Of a stretch of DNA of 64,000 nucleotides, positions 1 through 9,401 are shown in pieces. The stretch spans positions 1 through 64,000 of the forward strand of contig NZ_FNCA01000001.1 in the NCBI RefSeq assembly GCF_900100715.1, in the 5' to 3' direction. Positions within the stretch are counted from its first letter, which is position 1; every line of letters begins with the position of its first letter. The translations under genes were made by a program, and so were the position numbers. Under the pieces are notes generated by a model. It did not search any database, was not told where the DNA came from, and saw only the letters and a program-made list of their open reading frames with translations. Source of the stretch: Methanolobus vulcani. GTDB taxonomy: Archaea > Halobacteriota > Methanosarcinia > Methanosarcinales > Methanosarcinaceae.

Positions 1-291
1 TTCCACAATATCTATCTGGTTTTCGCTTTTTAGATCCTCTAATTCCTGGCCAAATTTCTTAATCCATTTATATACTGAAACATGGCTTACTCCTAAAACT
101 CTTCCGATAGAACGAAAACCTAATCCCTCAAGATAAAGTTGTAATGCCTGCCTTTTAACAGAAGTGGAACTAGCAGTTGATTTTATCTCGACGGTATAAT
201 TATAGCCGCAATCATGGCATTTGTAGCGTTGACGTCCACCAACTTTTCCATTCTTCTTGTGATTGGAACTCTTACATTTTGGACAGTTCAT
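1..291 (-). CDS. IS1-like transposase, N-terminal part, cut by window edge
   Basis: The reading frame opens with ATG at 291 and runs off the left end of the window without a stop (97 codons). It begins with a zinc-ribbon: Cys3 and Cys6, then Cys25 and Cys28. A helix-turn-helix follows at about residues 45-80, containing RSIGRVLGVSHVSVYKWIKK. This is the arrangement of the InsA-like part of IS1-family transposases, which binds the insertion-sequence ends. Whether the catalytic part is intact, and whether it is a separate frame, cannot be seen. It faces away from trpC, and no inverted repeat of an element end was recognised between 291 and 467. Confidence 0.75.
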   Translation of the reverse strand, partial: MNCPKCKSSNHKKNGKVGGRQRYKCHDCGYNYTVEIKSTASSTSVKRQALQLYLEGLGFRSIGRVLGVSHVSVYKWIKKFGQELEDLKSENQIDIVE

Positions 292-466
292 ATTTAAGTA
301 TAAGAATTCAATATATATATAACTATGTTTAGATAACAAATCCAGTCTGAGATTTATCCTTTTCAAGAATTCTATTTTAGAATGTTTCACGTATAATAAA
401 CAGTAAAATAAAGACCGTGGGAAAACTAAGTACATAGTGAATACATATGTGAAGAAGACCGGCAGT

Positions 467-502
467 CTTATATAGATTTACATCCATGTACGTTTTTGTA
501 CA
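467..502 (+). promoter_or_regulatory. trp promoter with two TGTAC-type operator boxes
   Basis: A TATA box (CTTATATAG) lies at 467-475. About 25 bases downstream, where transcription should begin, sit TGTACG at 487-492 and TGTACA at 497-502, ten bases (one helical turn) apart and arranged as an inverted repeat ATGTACG..TTGTACAT. TGTACA is the TRP box bound by the repressor TrpY in Methanothermobacter. A similar repressor acting here by covering the start site is an inference. Confidence 0.55.
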
Positions 503-526
503 TTACAGAACATAAGTGGTTATTTG

Positions 527-1333
527 ATGCACGACGTAATAAATGACATAGTTAGCTCTACTGAGAAGAGAATTCAAATTATAAAATCAATGGTAGGATT
601 GGCCGCAGATGCAAAAGCAAATGTCAATAAAAGAGATATAATTACTGCTATCAATGAAAAAAAACTGAAAGGAAAAGTTGCAGTCATCGCAGAAGTTAAA
701 CCTGCATCCCCTGGTAAAAAGTTACGAGATATCAATCCAGAAAATGCAGCCATGATAGCAGCAGAAATGGAAAAGGCGGGAGCAGTTGCAATATCCGTAT
801 TAACAGAACCTGAGTTCTTTCATGGGTCAATAGACAATATCATATCAGTGAGAAATGAAATATCCCTTCCAGTTTTACGCAAGGATTTCATTATTGATGA
901 GATTCAATTCAACGAAATTGAAAGTGACCTTATATTACTTATAGCAGGTATTCTTGGAGAAAAGCTTGAAGAAATGGTGGACATGGCAATATCGAAAGGA
1001 TTTGAACCACTTGTTGAAGTTCACAATGAGAATGAACTTAAAAATGCACTTGAAACAAAAACAAGGATAATTGGAATAAATAACAGGAATCTGAACAATC
1101 TGGAGATAGATCTTGCTACAACGCTTCAACTTATACCGCTTGTTAAAGATTTTGATAGAATAAATGGACAGGACCACATCATAATCAGCGAAAGTGGAAT
1201 GCACACCATTGATGACGTAAAAATGGTCATTGAGGCAGGGGCTGATGCTGTACTTGTTGGTACATCCATTATAAAGAGCGGAGAAATATATGCAAAAACA
1301 AAAGAACTTGTTGATGCACTTACGATTAATTAA
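527..1333 (+). CDS. trpC: indole-3-glycerol-phosphate synthase
   Basis: TrpC closes the indole ring of indole-3-glycerol phosphate in tryptophan synthesis; it is a cytoplasmic TIM-barrel enzyme. The 268-residue length is normal. Family residues are visible: EVKPASP at 56-62 (Glu56, Lys58), LRKDF with Lys119, VEV with Glu164, INNRNL around Asn185 and SESG with Glu222. ATG at 527 is preferred; TTG at 524 is in frame directly before it, and GTGG at 516-519 could serve as ribosome-binding site. It is first in a trpC-trpB-trpA unit; trpB follows 16 bases after the stop. Genes trpE, trpG, trpD and trpF are not in the window. Confidence 0.95.
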   Translation: MHDVINDIVSSTEKRIQIIKSMVGLAADAKANVNKRDIITAINEKKLKGKVAVIAEVKPASPGKKLRDINPENAAMIAAEMEKAGAVAISVLTEPEFFHGSIDNIISVRNEISLPVLRKDFIIDEIQFNEIESDLILLIAGILGEKLEEMVDMAISKGFEPLVEVHNENELKNALETKTRIIGINNRNLNNLEIDLATTLQLIPLVKDFDRINGQDHIIISESGMHTIDDVKMVIEAGADAVLVGTSIIKSGEIYAKTKELVDALTIN

Positions 1334-1349
1334 GACATGGAGAATGATA

Positions 1350-2552
1350 ATGAAAAAATCAATGTATGGCAAATTTGGAGGGCAGTTCGTTCCTGAAGTA
1401 CTCATGCCAGCACTTACTGAGCTTGAAGAAGCCTATGGACGCTACAAGGATGATCCTGAGTTCCTGAAGGAACTCGACTATTATATGAAAGAGTTTGCAG
1501 GTAGAGAGACTCCACTTTATTTTGCCAGGAATCTCAGCAAGAAATATGGAATTAAAATCTACCTGAAACGTGAGGATCTCGTTCATGGTGGTGCCCACAA
1601 GCTGAACAATACCCTGGGACAGGCACTCTTGGCCAAGTATATGGGCAAGAAACGTCTTATTGCCGAAACTGGGGCAGGGCAGCATGGAACTGCAACTGCA
1701 ATGGCAGCTGCTAATATGGGATTTGAATCCGAGGTTTACATGGGTGCAAAGGATGTTATGCGCCAGCACATGAATGTTTACAGAATGGAGCTTATGGGAT
1801 CAAAGGTAAATGCTGTTGAATCCGGTTCAAAGACACTTAAGGATGCAATTAATGAAGCGCTTAGAGACTGGGTTACAAATGTTGAGCATACTCATTATCT
1901 AATAGGTTCAGTTGTTGGACCACACCCATATCCTATGATCGTGCGTGATTTCCAGAGTGTTATTGGAAAGGAGGTCAAAGAACAGATCATGGAGAAAGAA
2001 GGCAGATATCCTGATTCCATTGTTGCCTGTGCAGGTGGTGGTAGTAATGCCATGGGAATTTTCTATCCTTTCATTGAAGACAACGAAGTCAAACTCTTCC
2101 CGGTGGAAGCAGGTGGAAAAGAATTGAAGACCACTGAAAAGGAAGCACTACATTCTGCATCACTCTGTGTTGGAGAAGAAGGAATTCTTCAGGGCGCACA
2201 CACACTTATACTTCAGGACAAGTACGGGCAGATACTTGAATCCAGCTCTGTGTCAGCTGGGCTTGATTATTCAGGAGTCGGGCCTGAACTTGCATACCTT
2301 GCGGATATTGGCAGGATCAAACCATGTTGCGTCAATGATGATGAAGCACTGGAAGCTTTCTATGAGCTCAGCCGTCTTGAAGGAATTATCCCTGCACTGG
2401 AATCATCACATGCAGTTGCCTATGTTATGAAGATGGCAAAGACAGGAGAGCTTGGTGATCTTGTTGTTATCAACCTTTCAGGAAGAGGAGATAAGGACCT
2501 CGAAACGGTGTTCAAATTAAAGAAAGAAGAGGCAAAGGAGGCTTGCCAGTGA
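1350..2552 (+). CDS. trpB: tryptophan synthase beta subunit
   Basis: TrpB condenses indole with serine using pyridoxal phosphate, and works with TrpA as an alpha2beta2 complex. The protein is 400 residues, typical of TrpB1. The PLP lysine is Lys84 in GGAHKLNN, catalytic Glu106 lies in AETGAGQHG, and a phosphate-binding GGGSNAMG loop is at about 230. ATG at 1350 is chosen because GGAGA at 1339-1343 precedes it at good spacing; an upstream in-frame extension to 1290 would overlap trpC and has no family similarity. Its stop overlaps the trpA start, implying translational coupling. Confidence 0.96.
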   Translation: MKKSMYGKFGGQFVPEVLMPALTELEEAYGRYKDDPEFLKELDYYMKEFAGRETPLYFARNLSKKYGIKIYLKREDLVHGGAHKLNNTLGQALLAKYMGKKRLIAETGAGQHGTATAMAAANMGFESEVYMGAKDVMRQHMNVYRMELMGSKVNAVESGSKTLKDAINEALRDWVTNVEHTHYLIGSVVGPHPYPMIVRDFQSVIGKEVKEQIMEKEGRYPDSIVACAGGGSNAMGIFYPFIEDNEVKLFPVEAGGKELKTTEKEALHSASLCVGEEGILQGAHTLILQDKYGQILESSSVSAGLDYSGVGPELAYLADIGRIKPCCVNDDEALEAFYELSRLEGIIPALESSHAVAYVMKMAKTGELGDLVVINLSGRGDKDLETVFKLKKEEAKEACQ

Positions 2553-3322
2553 GAATTGCAGATAAATTCACAGAACTTAAAGAAAAGAATGAAAAGGCTC
2601 TCATTGCCTATGTCTGTGCAGGCGATCCTTCAGCTGAAGCTACAAAAGAGATAGTTCATGCACTTGTAAAGGGTGGAGCAGATATTGTTGAACTGGGACT
2701 GCCATTTTCAGATCCAGTTGCAGATGGACCTACTATACAGGCCGCATCAACAAGGGCACTTGAAGCAGGAATGAACCCTGACGTTTATTTTGAAATGGCA
2801 GCATCCATAAAGGAAAATGTTCCCCTGGTCTGTATGACATACTATAATCTCATATACAAAAGAGGAAACGAGAAATTTGCCAGGGATTGTGCTGATGCAG
2901 GTATTACAGGAATCATCGTACCCGACCTTCCTGCAGAAGAAGCAGAGGAACTACATGTTGCTTGCAAGAAAAATAGCGTGGACCTGATATTCCTCATCAC
3001 ACCTGTGACAACAGGAAAAAGAATGGAAAAGAATCTGGAAAAAACATCAGGTTTTGTATATATTGTTTCAAGACTTGGAGTTACCGGGGAAAGGGTTGAT
3101 GTGGCAGAGTCAACAAAGAACATACTTGCACGCATCGATACAGAAGTTCCAAAGGCAGTTGGTTTTGGAATATCAAATGGACAGCAGGCTTTGGAAGTTA
3201 TTAAAGCAGGTGCTGATGCGGTAATTGTAGGTTCCGCTTTTGTCAGCATAATCGCTTCAGGCGAGGATGTAAACAGAAGAGTGGAGAAACTTGCATCAGA
3301 ATTAAAGATAAGCTGCAGATAA
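2549..3322 (+). CDS. trpA: tryptophan synthase alpha subunit
   Basis: TrpA cleaves indole-3-glycerol phosphate and channels indole to TrpB. It has 257 residues, somewhat shorter than the bacterial protein. Catalytic acids Glu49 ([10 protein letters not shown]) and Asp59 (VADGPT) are present, and phosphate-binding GFGIS and [11 protein letters not shown] segments lie near the C terminus. The start is GTG at 2549: it overlaps the trpB stop by four bases (GTGA), and GGAGG at 2537-2541 sits seven bases upstream. A TTG two codons earlier is less well spaced. The stop codon lies inside the terminator hairpin that ends the operon. Confidence 0.95.
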   Translation: MRIADKFTELKEKNEKALIAYVCAGDPSAEATKEIVHALVKGGADIVELGLPFSDPVADGPTIQAASTRALEAGMNPDVYFEMAASIKENVPLVCMTYYNLIYKRGNEKFARDCADAGITGIIVPDLPAEEAEELHVACKKNSVDLIFLITPVTTGKRMEKNLEKTSGFVYIVSRLGVTGERVDVAESTKNILARIDTEVPKAVGFGISNGQQALEVIKAGADAVIVGSAFVSIIASGEDVNRRVEKLASELKISCR

Positions 3323-3340
3323 TTTATCTGCCAGCTTTTT
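3311..3340 (+). terminator. terminator of the trp operon
   Basis: AGCTG-CAGATA at 3311-3321 pairs with TATCTG-C-CAGCT at 3325-3335 (one bulged C, three-base loop), followed by TTTTT at 3336-3340. It includes the trpA stop codon. Confidence 0.7.
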
Positions 3341-3405
3341 GATTTTAAGGTTAAAATTAAATTTAAACCAAAAACAATTTTAAAAAATAATTTAGGAAAT
3401 GCATA

Positions 3406-4527
3406 TCACTCTGCAAATAGCTGATCCACGAACCATTGTGGATCGAATTTGCGAAGGTCGTCATATCCCTGTCCCATTCCAAGGAACAATATTGGTTTTC
3501 CTGTGATGTAAGCAATGGAGATTGCTGCACCGCCCTTGGAATCGGCATCTGTTTTTGTCAGAATTGAACCGCTGATCGGAACAGCATCATTGAACTGGGC
3601 TGCTCTTTCCACAGCATCGTTACCTGCAACTGCCTCATCCACAAAGATAATGAGATCTGGTGGAGCTACACGGCACACTTTTTTAAGCTGCTCCATGAGG
3701 TTGATATTGGTATGCATTCTTCCGGCTGTGTCAGATAACACCACATCCACGTCGTGTGCTTTCGCATGCTGCATTGCATCATAAATAACAGCTGCCGGAT
3801 CACCCTGTTCCTGATGTTTGATTATCTTTACGCCTATCTTATTTGCATGGATAGCAAGCTGATCAATTGCTCCTGCCCTGAATGTATCACCTGCAGCAAC
3901 TACAACTGACATTCCCTGATCCTTGAAACGTTTGGAAAGTTTGGCAATGGAAGTGGTCTTTCCAGTTCCGTTTATACCTATGAAAACAATATGTACCGGT
4001 TTTTCAGCATTCTTCACGAATTCATCAAGGTCAAATACATTGGCACTCATCACATCATAAATTGCATTTTTAAGAGCATCTTCAACAATGTTACCTGTAT
4101 TGCTACCAATGCGCCTTCTGGTGCCAACTAGCTGGCCCTTTACAGAGCTTACAATTGCTTCTGAGACTGAAAGTGCAATATCGCTTTCAAGAAGTGCCAT
4201 TTCCAGATCCCAGAGAGGTTCTTCAAGATCGTCTTCATCCAGAATGAACTCCCTTTCAAAAACAAGAGCTTTAGCTTTTTGTGCAAAACCAAATTTCTTA
4301 TTATTTTTGTTTTCCTCTTCTGGAACTGGTTTAGTTTCCTCAACAGGAAGTTCGGTCTTTGAATTTACTTCTTCCTCTGGAGAAGGAGAAACTTCAACAG
4401 GAGATTCCAATTCTTCCAAAGACTCTACTACTTCCTCTACAGGTTCGATAGCAACAGCTTTTTCGTCTATTTTGCTGCCAATCTTATCCTTGAATCCACT
4501 AAGTTTTGCCTTGAGTTTATTAAACAC
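3406..4527 (-). CDS. ftsY: signal recognition particle receptor FtsY
   Basis: FtsY is the membrane-associated GTPase that docks SRP-ribosome complexes at the translocon. A variable acidic N-terminal domain (about residues 25-75, rich in Glu and Pro) precedes the NG domain. GTPase motifs are visible: GINGTGKTT (about 187), DTFRAGAIDQL, DTAGRMHTN (about 266) and TKTD (about 325). Length is about 373 residues. GTG at 4527, giving VFNKLKAKL, is preferred over TTG at 4536 because it resembles the start of relatives. This is the last gene of the translation operon running leftward from rps19e and lies 51 bases after pfdA. It converges with the trp operon. Confidence 0.94.
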   Translation of the reverse strand: MFNKLKAKLSGFKDKIGSKIDEKAVAIEPVEEVVESLEELESPVEVSPSPEEEVNSKTELPVEETKPVPEEENKNNKKFGFAQKAKALVFEREFILDEDDLEEPLWDLEMALLESDIALSVSEAIVSSVKGQLVGTRRRIGSNTGNIVEDALKNAIYDVMSANVFDLDEFVKNAEKPVHIVFIGINGTGKTTSIAKLSKRFKDQGMSVVVAAGDTFRAGAIDQLAIHANKIGVKIIKHQEQGDPAAVIYDAMQHAKAHDVDVVLSDTAGRMHTNINLMEQLKKVCRVAPPDLIIFVDEAVAGNDAVERAAQFNDAVPISGSILTKTDADSKGGAAISIAYITGKPILFLGMGQGYDDLRKFDPQWFVDQLFAE

Positions 4528-4578
4528 GTGATACAACTCGCAAGTTTGTTAAAAATAGAAAAAAAATAGAAAAAAGGT

Positions 4579-5016
4579 TCACTGGGAACCTGGGTTTCCT
4601 TGAGACTCCTGGAGTCTTGTAAGGAATGATTCAATAGCCTGCATCTGCTGGCCTAACTGGGCAAGGGTATTGTTCATATTATCAAGAGCTGTTGTAAGCT
4701 TTTCCCTGCGACGCTGGAGAATTTCCTTTGCTTCGGTAAGAGGTCTTTCAACAGTCAACCCTGCACCGATATCAACCACTGCCTTGTCAGTGTGACTGAT
4801 ATTGGCATATACAAATGAACCGGAGCCTATCGGAAACATTATTTCAGAATCAGCTGAAACATTGTTAAGCTCTTCAATTGTGTTAATTGCTCTGTTACAA
4901 TCTTCCAATGATATCTGGACCATGCTCATCTGCTGCTGCACCATTTCCGCACGTTTCTGAAACTCACGGTGCTGGTTTGCAAGAACCCTTGGATCCTGTC
5001 CATTCATATCCGCCAT
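4579..5016 (-). CDS. pfdA: prefoldin alpha subunit
   Basis: Prefoldin is a hexameric cytoplasmic chaperone (two alpha, four beta) that carries unfolded proteins to the thermosome. The 145-residue sequence has two long coiled-coil helices (about 10-55 and 90-138) joined by a beta-hairpin region (about 60-88, with PIGSGSFVYANI), the family architecture. A Gln-rich C-terminal helix ends in a short polar tail. It starts three bases after the rpl18a stop, so the two are probably co-translated, in the order usual for archaea (eif6, rpl18a, pfdA, ftsY). Confidence 0.93.
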   Translation of the reverse strand: MADMNGQDPRVLANQHREFQKRAEMVQQQMSMVQISLEDCNRAINTIEELNNVSADSEIMFPIGSGSFVYANISHTDKAVVDIGAGLTVERPLTEAKEILQRRREKLTTALDNMNNTLAQLGQQMQAIESFLTRLQESQGNPGSQ

Positions 5017-5019
5017 GGA

Positions 5020-5196
5020 TCATGCCTCAGTTATACTTTCGATCTTTATAAAGTTCCTTTTAAGACCATGCTTGCTGCCAAAGAGTGAATACACTTTATC
5101 CTCTGCATTCTTCTCGTTCTGACTCTCAATGACCTTTGTGAACTTTTCCCATGCTATTCCGGCCTTGAATGTGCCTTTGACCTGAAATGTCTTCAT
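5020..5196 (-). CDS. rpl18a: large-subunit ribosomal protein eL20 (L18Ae/LX)
   Basis: A 58-residue basic protein beginning [13 protein letters not shown] and ending [10 protein letters not shown]. The LX family (archaeal homologue of the N-terminal part of eukaryotic L18a) is a small 50S protein found between aIF6 and prefoldin alpha, exactly as here. The start is ATG at 5196; the reverse complement just upstream carries AGGTGAT at suitable spacing. It falls between eif6 (18 bases away) and pfdA (three bases away). Confidence 0.92.
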   Translation of the reverse strand: MKTFQVKGTFKAGIAWEKFTKVIESQNEKNAEDKVYSLFGSKHGLKRNFIKIESITEA

Positions 5197-5214
5197 TTAA
5201 ATCACCTAAAACCA

Positions 5215-5871
5215 TTATTCTAATAAGTCCAGGGCATCTTCTATTCTTCCCAGTTCATGACCTGTTGTCTGCGAACCTGCAACATAACCTTTGGAATTTG
5301 CGATCAGTCCGGAACCTACCATTTGTGTTCCATAGTTAGATGTTCCAATATCCACCGGAAGACCAAATAACTCCTCAAGCACTTCAAGTTCAGTACTTGT
5401 TGCCCGAGGATTTACAAGCAAACCTTTATTGGTTGCGACTCCGGCCATTCCTACGGTCTTAGCACCACCTATAGTGCCTCTTTTAACATCTACCTTAAGG
5501 GCTTTCTCTATAGCTTCCACCGACCTATCACTTAGTTCCGGATGCACAAGCGCTGCGGAATCATTCGCAAGCACCACATTACCCACTGCATTGAGCTTAC
5601 TTGGTAATTCAACTACAGGAACATCGATCAGGTCCATACCTCTTATATTGGAATCCATTGGAACAAGCACTGCATTGGAATTTCCCCGACAAAGTGAACC
5701 CACAATAGTACTTCCATTGATAAGGGTTTCCACTACATTTGCCTTCAAGAACTTGCATATCTTTTCACGGACAGGCTCTGGTGTACCTTGAGGTACAAGC
5801 ACTATATCTTCAGTGCATGTTGCAAAAGCCCCTATTATGGGGCTTTCCTGTATAGTTATAGTTCGTATCAT
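5215..5871 (-). CDS. eif6: translation initiation factor aIF6
   Basis: aIF6 binds the large ribosomal subunit and prevents premature joining with the small subunit. The protein is 218 residues, the archaeal size. It shows the pseudo-fivefold pentein repeats, seen as recurring short segments such as [18 protein letters not shown] near the start, [19 protein letters not shown], then [19 protein letters not shown] and [16 protein letters not shown]. It sits between rpl31e (36 bases upstream) and rpl18a (18 bases downstream), the conserved archaeal order. Confidence 0.95.
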   Translation of the reverse strand: MIRTITIQESPIIGAFATCTEDIVLVPQGTPEPVREKICKFLKANVVETLINGSTIVGSLCRGNSNAVLVPMDSNIRGMDLIDVPVVELPSKLNAVGNVVLANDSAALVHPELSDRSVEAIEKALKVDVKRGTIGGAKTVGMAGVATNKGLLVNPRATSTELEVLEELFGLPVDIGTSNYGTQMVGSGLIANSKGYVAGSQTTGHELGRIEDALDLLE

Positions 5872-5907
5872 TTATTATGTTAAACTAGGAATGATACCCG
5901 GGAGCAT

Positions 5908-6174
5908 TTATGCGAGTTCTGCCTGAACTTCGCCATCCTCGAACTTTGCAGCCCTTACACGGATGGAAAGTGGTGGCTTCTCACAGCCGTGTTCCCATAC
6001 TTTCTCATTGATGGTCTTGTCTAACTTGACCATATCAGGTTCTACCTTCATGTGCTTTGTGAGGTATTCTCTGATAACTATCATAGTCTTCTTGGACCTT
6101 TTCCAGCGTGGAATTGACTTAATCTCACGGAGAGGGATCGTATAGATCTGCTCTTTCACTATATCTTCTGCCAT
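5908..6174 (-). CDS. rpl31e: large-subunit ribosomal protein eL31
   Basis: An 88-residue protein with the eL31 signature: [20 protein letters not shown] followed by a segment ending [19 protein letters not shown]. eL31 lies near the peptide exit tunnel of the archaeal and eukaryotic 50S subunit. The start at 6174 (MAEDIVKEQ) is chosen because AGGTGA at 6180-6185 lies five bases upstream; a start three codons earlier would swallow that site. It begins 13 bases after the rpl39e stop. Confidence 0.95.
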   Translation of the reverse strand: MAEDIVKEQIYTIPLREIKSIPRWKRSKKTMIVIREYLTKHMKVEPDMVKLDKTINEKVWEHGCEKPPLSIRVRAAKFEDGEVQAELA

Positions 6175-6187
6175 TATCATCACCTAC

Positions 6188-6343
6188 TTATTTCACGTCG
6201 AGACTGCTTCTTCTCCAGTGTCTTCTCTTTGGATGGCTCACGACCTTACGATCGGTCTTAATGATAACCCAGGTAGGAACCCTGTGGTTCTGCCTGTGTG
6301 CTTTTGCCAACCTTGTCTTCTGTCCTTTAGTATTGTGGCTCAC
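6188..6343 (-). CDS. rpl39e: large-subunit ribosomal protein eL39
   Basis: A 51-residue, strongly basic protein containing [20 protein letters not shown] and ending RRSSLDVK, matching eL39, which lines the exit tunnel. Length is exactly that of the family. The start is GTG at 6343 (V/M-SHNTKGQ), preceded by AGGTGAGA at 6347-6354. About 100 untranslated bases (6344-6445) separate it from the PP-loop gene upstream, so a second promoter there is possible. Confidence 0.94.
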   Translation of the reverse strand: MSHNTKGQKTRLAKAHRQNHRVPTWVIIKTDRKVVSHPKRRHWRRSSLDVK

Positions 6344-6445
6344 TTGTCTCACCTATGCTATGATTTGTATTAAAGTATCGATTGAATTTTGAACTTATAA
6401 CATAATTATTGTATAAATCTTTAATCATGTCGTTCGTTCGCTGTT

Positions 6446-7054
6446 TCATTCATTCATGCTCATCTTGCGTTCGATAACATGTGATTGTACATGAGTGGGG
6501 AATATTTCTTTGATCTTATCCGGACCATGATTCAGAACGATCATTTCCCTTAGTTCAGCCTCATAATCAGCTTTGAGTACATCCTCACTCAGACCTTCTT
6601 CGATGACCAGATGCTTTTTCACAAGTTCGTTCACCGCAGCACGCCCGTATCCTTTCAGAGGACACATATAATGAACACCAAACCGATCCTCAATGCTTCT
6701 TATCTGTGACATTTCAAGCATGGGGACACGGTCATCACGGCGAATCCCGTCAGCAATGAATGTGACATTCGGATCAGCCGCAAGATGCTCTATGACGTTT
6801 CTGTGAATGAAATTAATCGCGTTCTTGGGAAAGCCATCCTCCATAATCATATCGTATGCCTTTTCAAGAATTGAAACATCGGGATTGATGATCCTGTGCG
6901 GAAAACCAAGCCTCTCTGCAGTTTCAGCAGCAACTTCCCAAACAGGAAGCAGTGAAAAACTGCATGTTATAAGTTCAACCTCAAAGAAAGGCTCCAGCAG
7001 TATTGCGGACAGAGAACTATCCTTACCACCACTGAACATTACCGATACTTGCAT
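6446..7054 (-). CDS. PP-loop ATP pyrophosphatase-like protein (DUF7411-type)
   Basis: The N-terminal SGGKDSS motif (residues 8-14) is the ATP-binding PP-loop of N-type ATP pyrophosphatases, which adenylate a substrate (tRNA thiolation enzymes, asparagine and NAD synthetases). The 202-residue protein also has FIADGIRRDDRVP at about 104-116 and CPLKGYGR near 135. I recall a conserved archaeal family of this kind next to PDCD5 and ribosomal protein genes; its substrate is unknown to me. It begins nine bases after the PDCD5-like stop, so both are co-transcribed. tRNA or ribosome modification is an inference from the motif and context only. Confidence 0.75.
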   Translation of the reverse strand: MQVSVMFSGGKDSSLSAILLEPFFEVELITCSFSLLPVWEVAAETAERLGFPHRIINPDVSILEKAYDMIMEDGFPKNAINFIHRNVIEHLAADPNVTFIADGIRRDDRVPMLEMSQIRSIEDRFGVHYMCPLKGYGRAAVNELVKKHLVIEEGLSEDVLKADYEAELREMIVLNHGPDKIKEIFPTHVQSHVIERKMSMNE

Positions 7055-7063
7055 GAAGGGCGC

Positions 7064-7423
7064 TCACATACGCTTAATAGTTGTTTCCCTCTTTTTGGGT
7101 TGCATCTGGACCAGAAGCTGTTTGAGTTTCTCATCGTCGATCATGGTTTGAAGCCTGCCACTCTGTGCAAGCATAATCAACTGATTCTCAAGCTGCTCTA
7201 CAAGTTCCTTACGGGACATACGCAGATTTGTCAGCCTCTCACGTGCTTCCGGAGTCAGGATCTGACGCATCAGAGCCTGCTTCTTTGCTTCCATCTCAGC
7301 CTGCATCTGCTCCTGCTGCATTGCTGCCTGCATATCGCCGCTGCCCATCTGCTGTTGAGCTGCCTGTTGCTGCTGGATCTGTGCAAGTCTTTTTCTTCTT
7401 ATCTCTTCAAGGTCATCAGTCAT
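7064..7423 (-). CDS. DNA-binding protein of the PDCD5 family
   Basis: This 119-residue protein begins MTDDLEEIRRKRLAQIQ, has a Gln-rich coiled helix (about 18-48, QQQQAAQQQ), then the conserved core ILTPEARERLTNLRMSRKE and a C-terminal AQSGRLQTMIDDEKLKQLL. Archaeal PDCD5 homologues are small three-helix nucleic-acid-binding proteins encoded beside rps19e, as here. The start at 7423 is favoured by AGGTGA five bases upstream. The role in archaea is not settled; ribosome or DNA association is inference. Confidence 0.9.
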   Translation of the reverse strand: MTDDLEEIRRKRLAQIQQQQAAQQQMGSGDMQAAMQQEQMQAEMEAKKQALMRQILTPEARERLTNLRMSRKELVEQLENQLIMLAQSGRLQTMIDDEKLKQLLVQMQPKKRETTIKRM

Positions 7424-7491
7424 GAAACTCACCTTTGCTTATAAGATGTAAGCAGTGATTCCTTATAGGAGTTATCGAACTGGTGATGCAC

Positions 7492-7941
7492 TCAGTATTT
7501 AGCAAGACCTGGAATTGTTTCCAGAAGATCCTGTTTTACCTCGTATGCAACATTGTCGAGCATGGACTGTCCCTGTGGGGATACCACACGACCGCTCTTG
7601 AGAGCACGGACAAAACCTGCTTCTTCAAGCTGCTGAAGTGCAGTTCTTGCAATTGCACCGCTACCCTTTGCCTTTTTGCCAGGAGCAACGCCTCTGTCCT
7701 TCTTTCCTCCATAGACAGATCTCATTCTCTCAACACCGATAGGACCCTGGGTGTATACAGTTCTAAGTACTGCTGCACATCTTGTGTACCACCATTCTGT
7801 GTCTATTGGTGGAAGTTCCTTGTGCACACCTGTCTTTACATATGTCGCCCACTCAGGTGGATTAACTTTATCATTCTCTTTCAACTTTTCTGCTACCTTT
7901 GCTATAAACTCGGCTGCAGGAACGTCATATACAGTTGTCAT
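7492..7941 (-). CDS. rps19e: small-subunit ribosomal protein eS19
   Basis: A 149-residue protein with the eS19 core: [33 protein letters not shown], and [18 protein letters not shown] near the C terminus. eS19 is needed for 30S maturation. It is the first gene of a nine-gene leftward operon ending in ftsY, all with short gaps and most with clear Shine-Dalgarno sites. Its ATG at 7941 is followed immediately by [11 protein letters not shown] as in relatives. Confidence 0.95.
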   Translation of the reverse strand: MTTVYDVPAAEFIAKVAEKLKENDKVNPPEWATYVKTGVHKELPPIDTEWWYTRCAAVLRTVYTQGPIGVERMRSVYGGKKDRGVAPGKKAKGSGAIARTALQQLEEAGFVRALKSGRVVSPQGQSMLDNVAYEVKQDLLETIPGLAKY

Positions 7942-8049
7942 TAATATTCTCCTGAATTATAATATCTGTTAAGATACCCACCTTCTGCAGGACTCAATTG
8001 CATCTGGTGATTAGTTCAGCTGGATTTGTGATGTTTAAACTATTGGGTA

Positions 8050-8058
8050 GTATATACG
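8050..8058 (-). promoter_or_regulatory. possible TATA box of the rps19e operon
   Basis: The minus strand reads CGTATATAC here, about 110 bases upstream of rps19e and just after the purA stop. A start site near 8025 would leave a leader of about 85 bases. The palindrome GTTTAAAC at 8033-8040 lies between. AT-rich matches like this are common, so this is tentative. Confidence 0.35.
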
Positions 8059-8084
8059 TGTTTCGGCAGTTTTACCCATCAGGA

Positions 8085-9356
8085 TTACTTTCTGAAGGTC
8101 TGCTCCCTTGCAGGACCAACTGAAACGTAATCGATCTTTACGCCCATCTTGTCCTCAAGATAACGCACATAATCCTGGGCAGTTTGTGGAAGATCACTGA
8201 ACTCCTTCACACCTGTAAGGTCATTGTCCCACCCGGGAAGATCCTCATAAATCGGTTTGCATCTTGCAAGTTCTGAAGTATCCTCTGGCGGATAATCAAT
8301 TTTCTTTCCATCCAGTTCATAAGCAACACAAACTCTTACAGGATCAAGATTGGATAGAACATCAAGTTTAGTAAGTGCTATAGATGTGTAACCATTAAGG
8401 TAGATAGCCTTTTTAAGTAAAGGAAGGTCGAACCAGCCACATCTTCTGGATCTGCCGGTAGTTGTACCAAACTCGCCGCCAACTTCCTGGATCTGCTTAC
8501 CTACATCATCTAAAAGCTCTGTTGGCAGCGGACCTTCGCCAACCCTTGTAATATATGCCTTCACAATGGCCAGTACTTCATCAACCCTTGTAGGACCAAC
8601 ACCAATATTAGCACATGCAGAACCTGCAATCGTACAGGAAGAAGTTACGAATTTCTGGGTTCCGTGAATTACATCAAGATGAGTTCCCTGTGCACCTTCG
8701 GCAAGGACATTCCGGCCTTCATCAAGTGCCCTGTTTACCTCATAAGAGACATCTGTTACATAAGAAGCAAAACGCTCACCAAGTTTCACATACTTGTCAA
8801 TGAGCTCCTTGTCCATAACTATAGAAGGATCACCACCAAGCTCTTTTATGGCTGCTTCCTTGGATGCTGCAAGATCATCAAGTCTTTTGAGGAACTTTTC
8901 CTTATTCACAAGGTCACCCATGCGAATCTCATCCCTGGCAACCTTATCGATATATGCAAAACCAATACCACGTTTTGTAGTACCTATCTTCTCAGTTCTC
9001 TGAGATTCTCTCAAATCATCAAGTTCAATGTGATATGGCATTATAATACTGGCTTTGGCGTCAACACCAACTCTTGTTGCATCTAACTTAATGCCACCCT
9101 CTGCCAGCATATCAAGCTCTTCTGCCAGCACTTCAGGGTTCACAACAGTACCCGGGCCTATCAGTACCCTTGAATCTAAAAGAAAACCAGATGGAATAAG
9201 GTGAAGTTTGTATACATCCTCACCTACTTTTACAGTGTGTCCAGCATTGTTCCCACCCTGGAAACGGACAACCAGATCATAATTACCTGATATAAGGTCA
9301 ACGATCTTGCCTTTACCTTCATCGCCAAATTGTGCACCAGTAATAATAGTAAACAT
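8085..9356 (-). CDS. purA: adenylosuccinate synthetase
   Basis: PurA uses GTP to join IMP and aspartate, the first step from IMP to AMP. It has 423 residues, normal for the family. The N-terminal GAQFGDEGKGKIVD loop carries the catalytic Asp and Lys, RFQGGNNAGHTV follows, then AEGAQGTHLD in the middle, GTTTGRSRRCGW (about 300) and LTKLDVLS, which binds the base. It is about 45 bases downstream of an uncharacterised Cys-rich gene on the same strand and may be co-transcribed. No good Shine-Dalgarno site precedes ATG 9356. Confidence 0.96.
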   Translation of the reverse strand: MFTIITGAQFGDEGKGKIVDLISGNYDLVVRFQGGNNAGHTVKVGEDVYKLHLIPSGFLLDSRVLIGPGTVVNPEVLAEELDMLAEGGIKLDATRVGVDAKASIIMPYHIELDDLRESQRTEKIGTTKRGIGFAYIDKVARDEIRMGDLVNKEKFLKRLDDLAASKEAAIKELGGDPSIVMDKELIDKYVKLGERFASYVTDVSYEVNRALDEGRNVLAEGAQGTHLDVIHGTQKFVTSSCTIAGSACANIGVGPTRVDEVLAIVKAYITRVGEGPLPTELLDDVGKQIQEVGGEFGTTTGRSRRCGWFDLPLLKKAIYLNGYTSIALTKLDVLSNLDPVRVCVAYELDGKKIDYPPEDTSELARCKPIYEDLPGWDNDLTGVKEFSDLPQTAQDYVRYLEDKMGVKIDYVSVGPAREQTFRK

Positions 9357-9401
9357 GGGTGCAGAATTACCCTGTTGGCTTAATAAAGTTTTGATTGGGC
9401 T

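Noticed and set aside
8033-8040. GTTTAAAC near the rps19e promoter as a third copy of the 38.7-kb element
   Set aside because: Only the eight-base core matches and its position relative to the TATA box differs.
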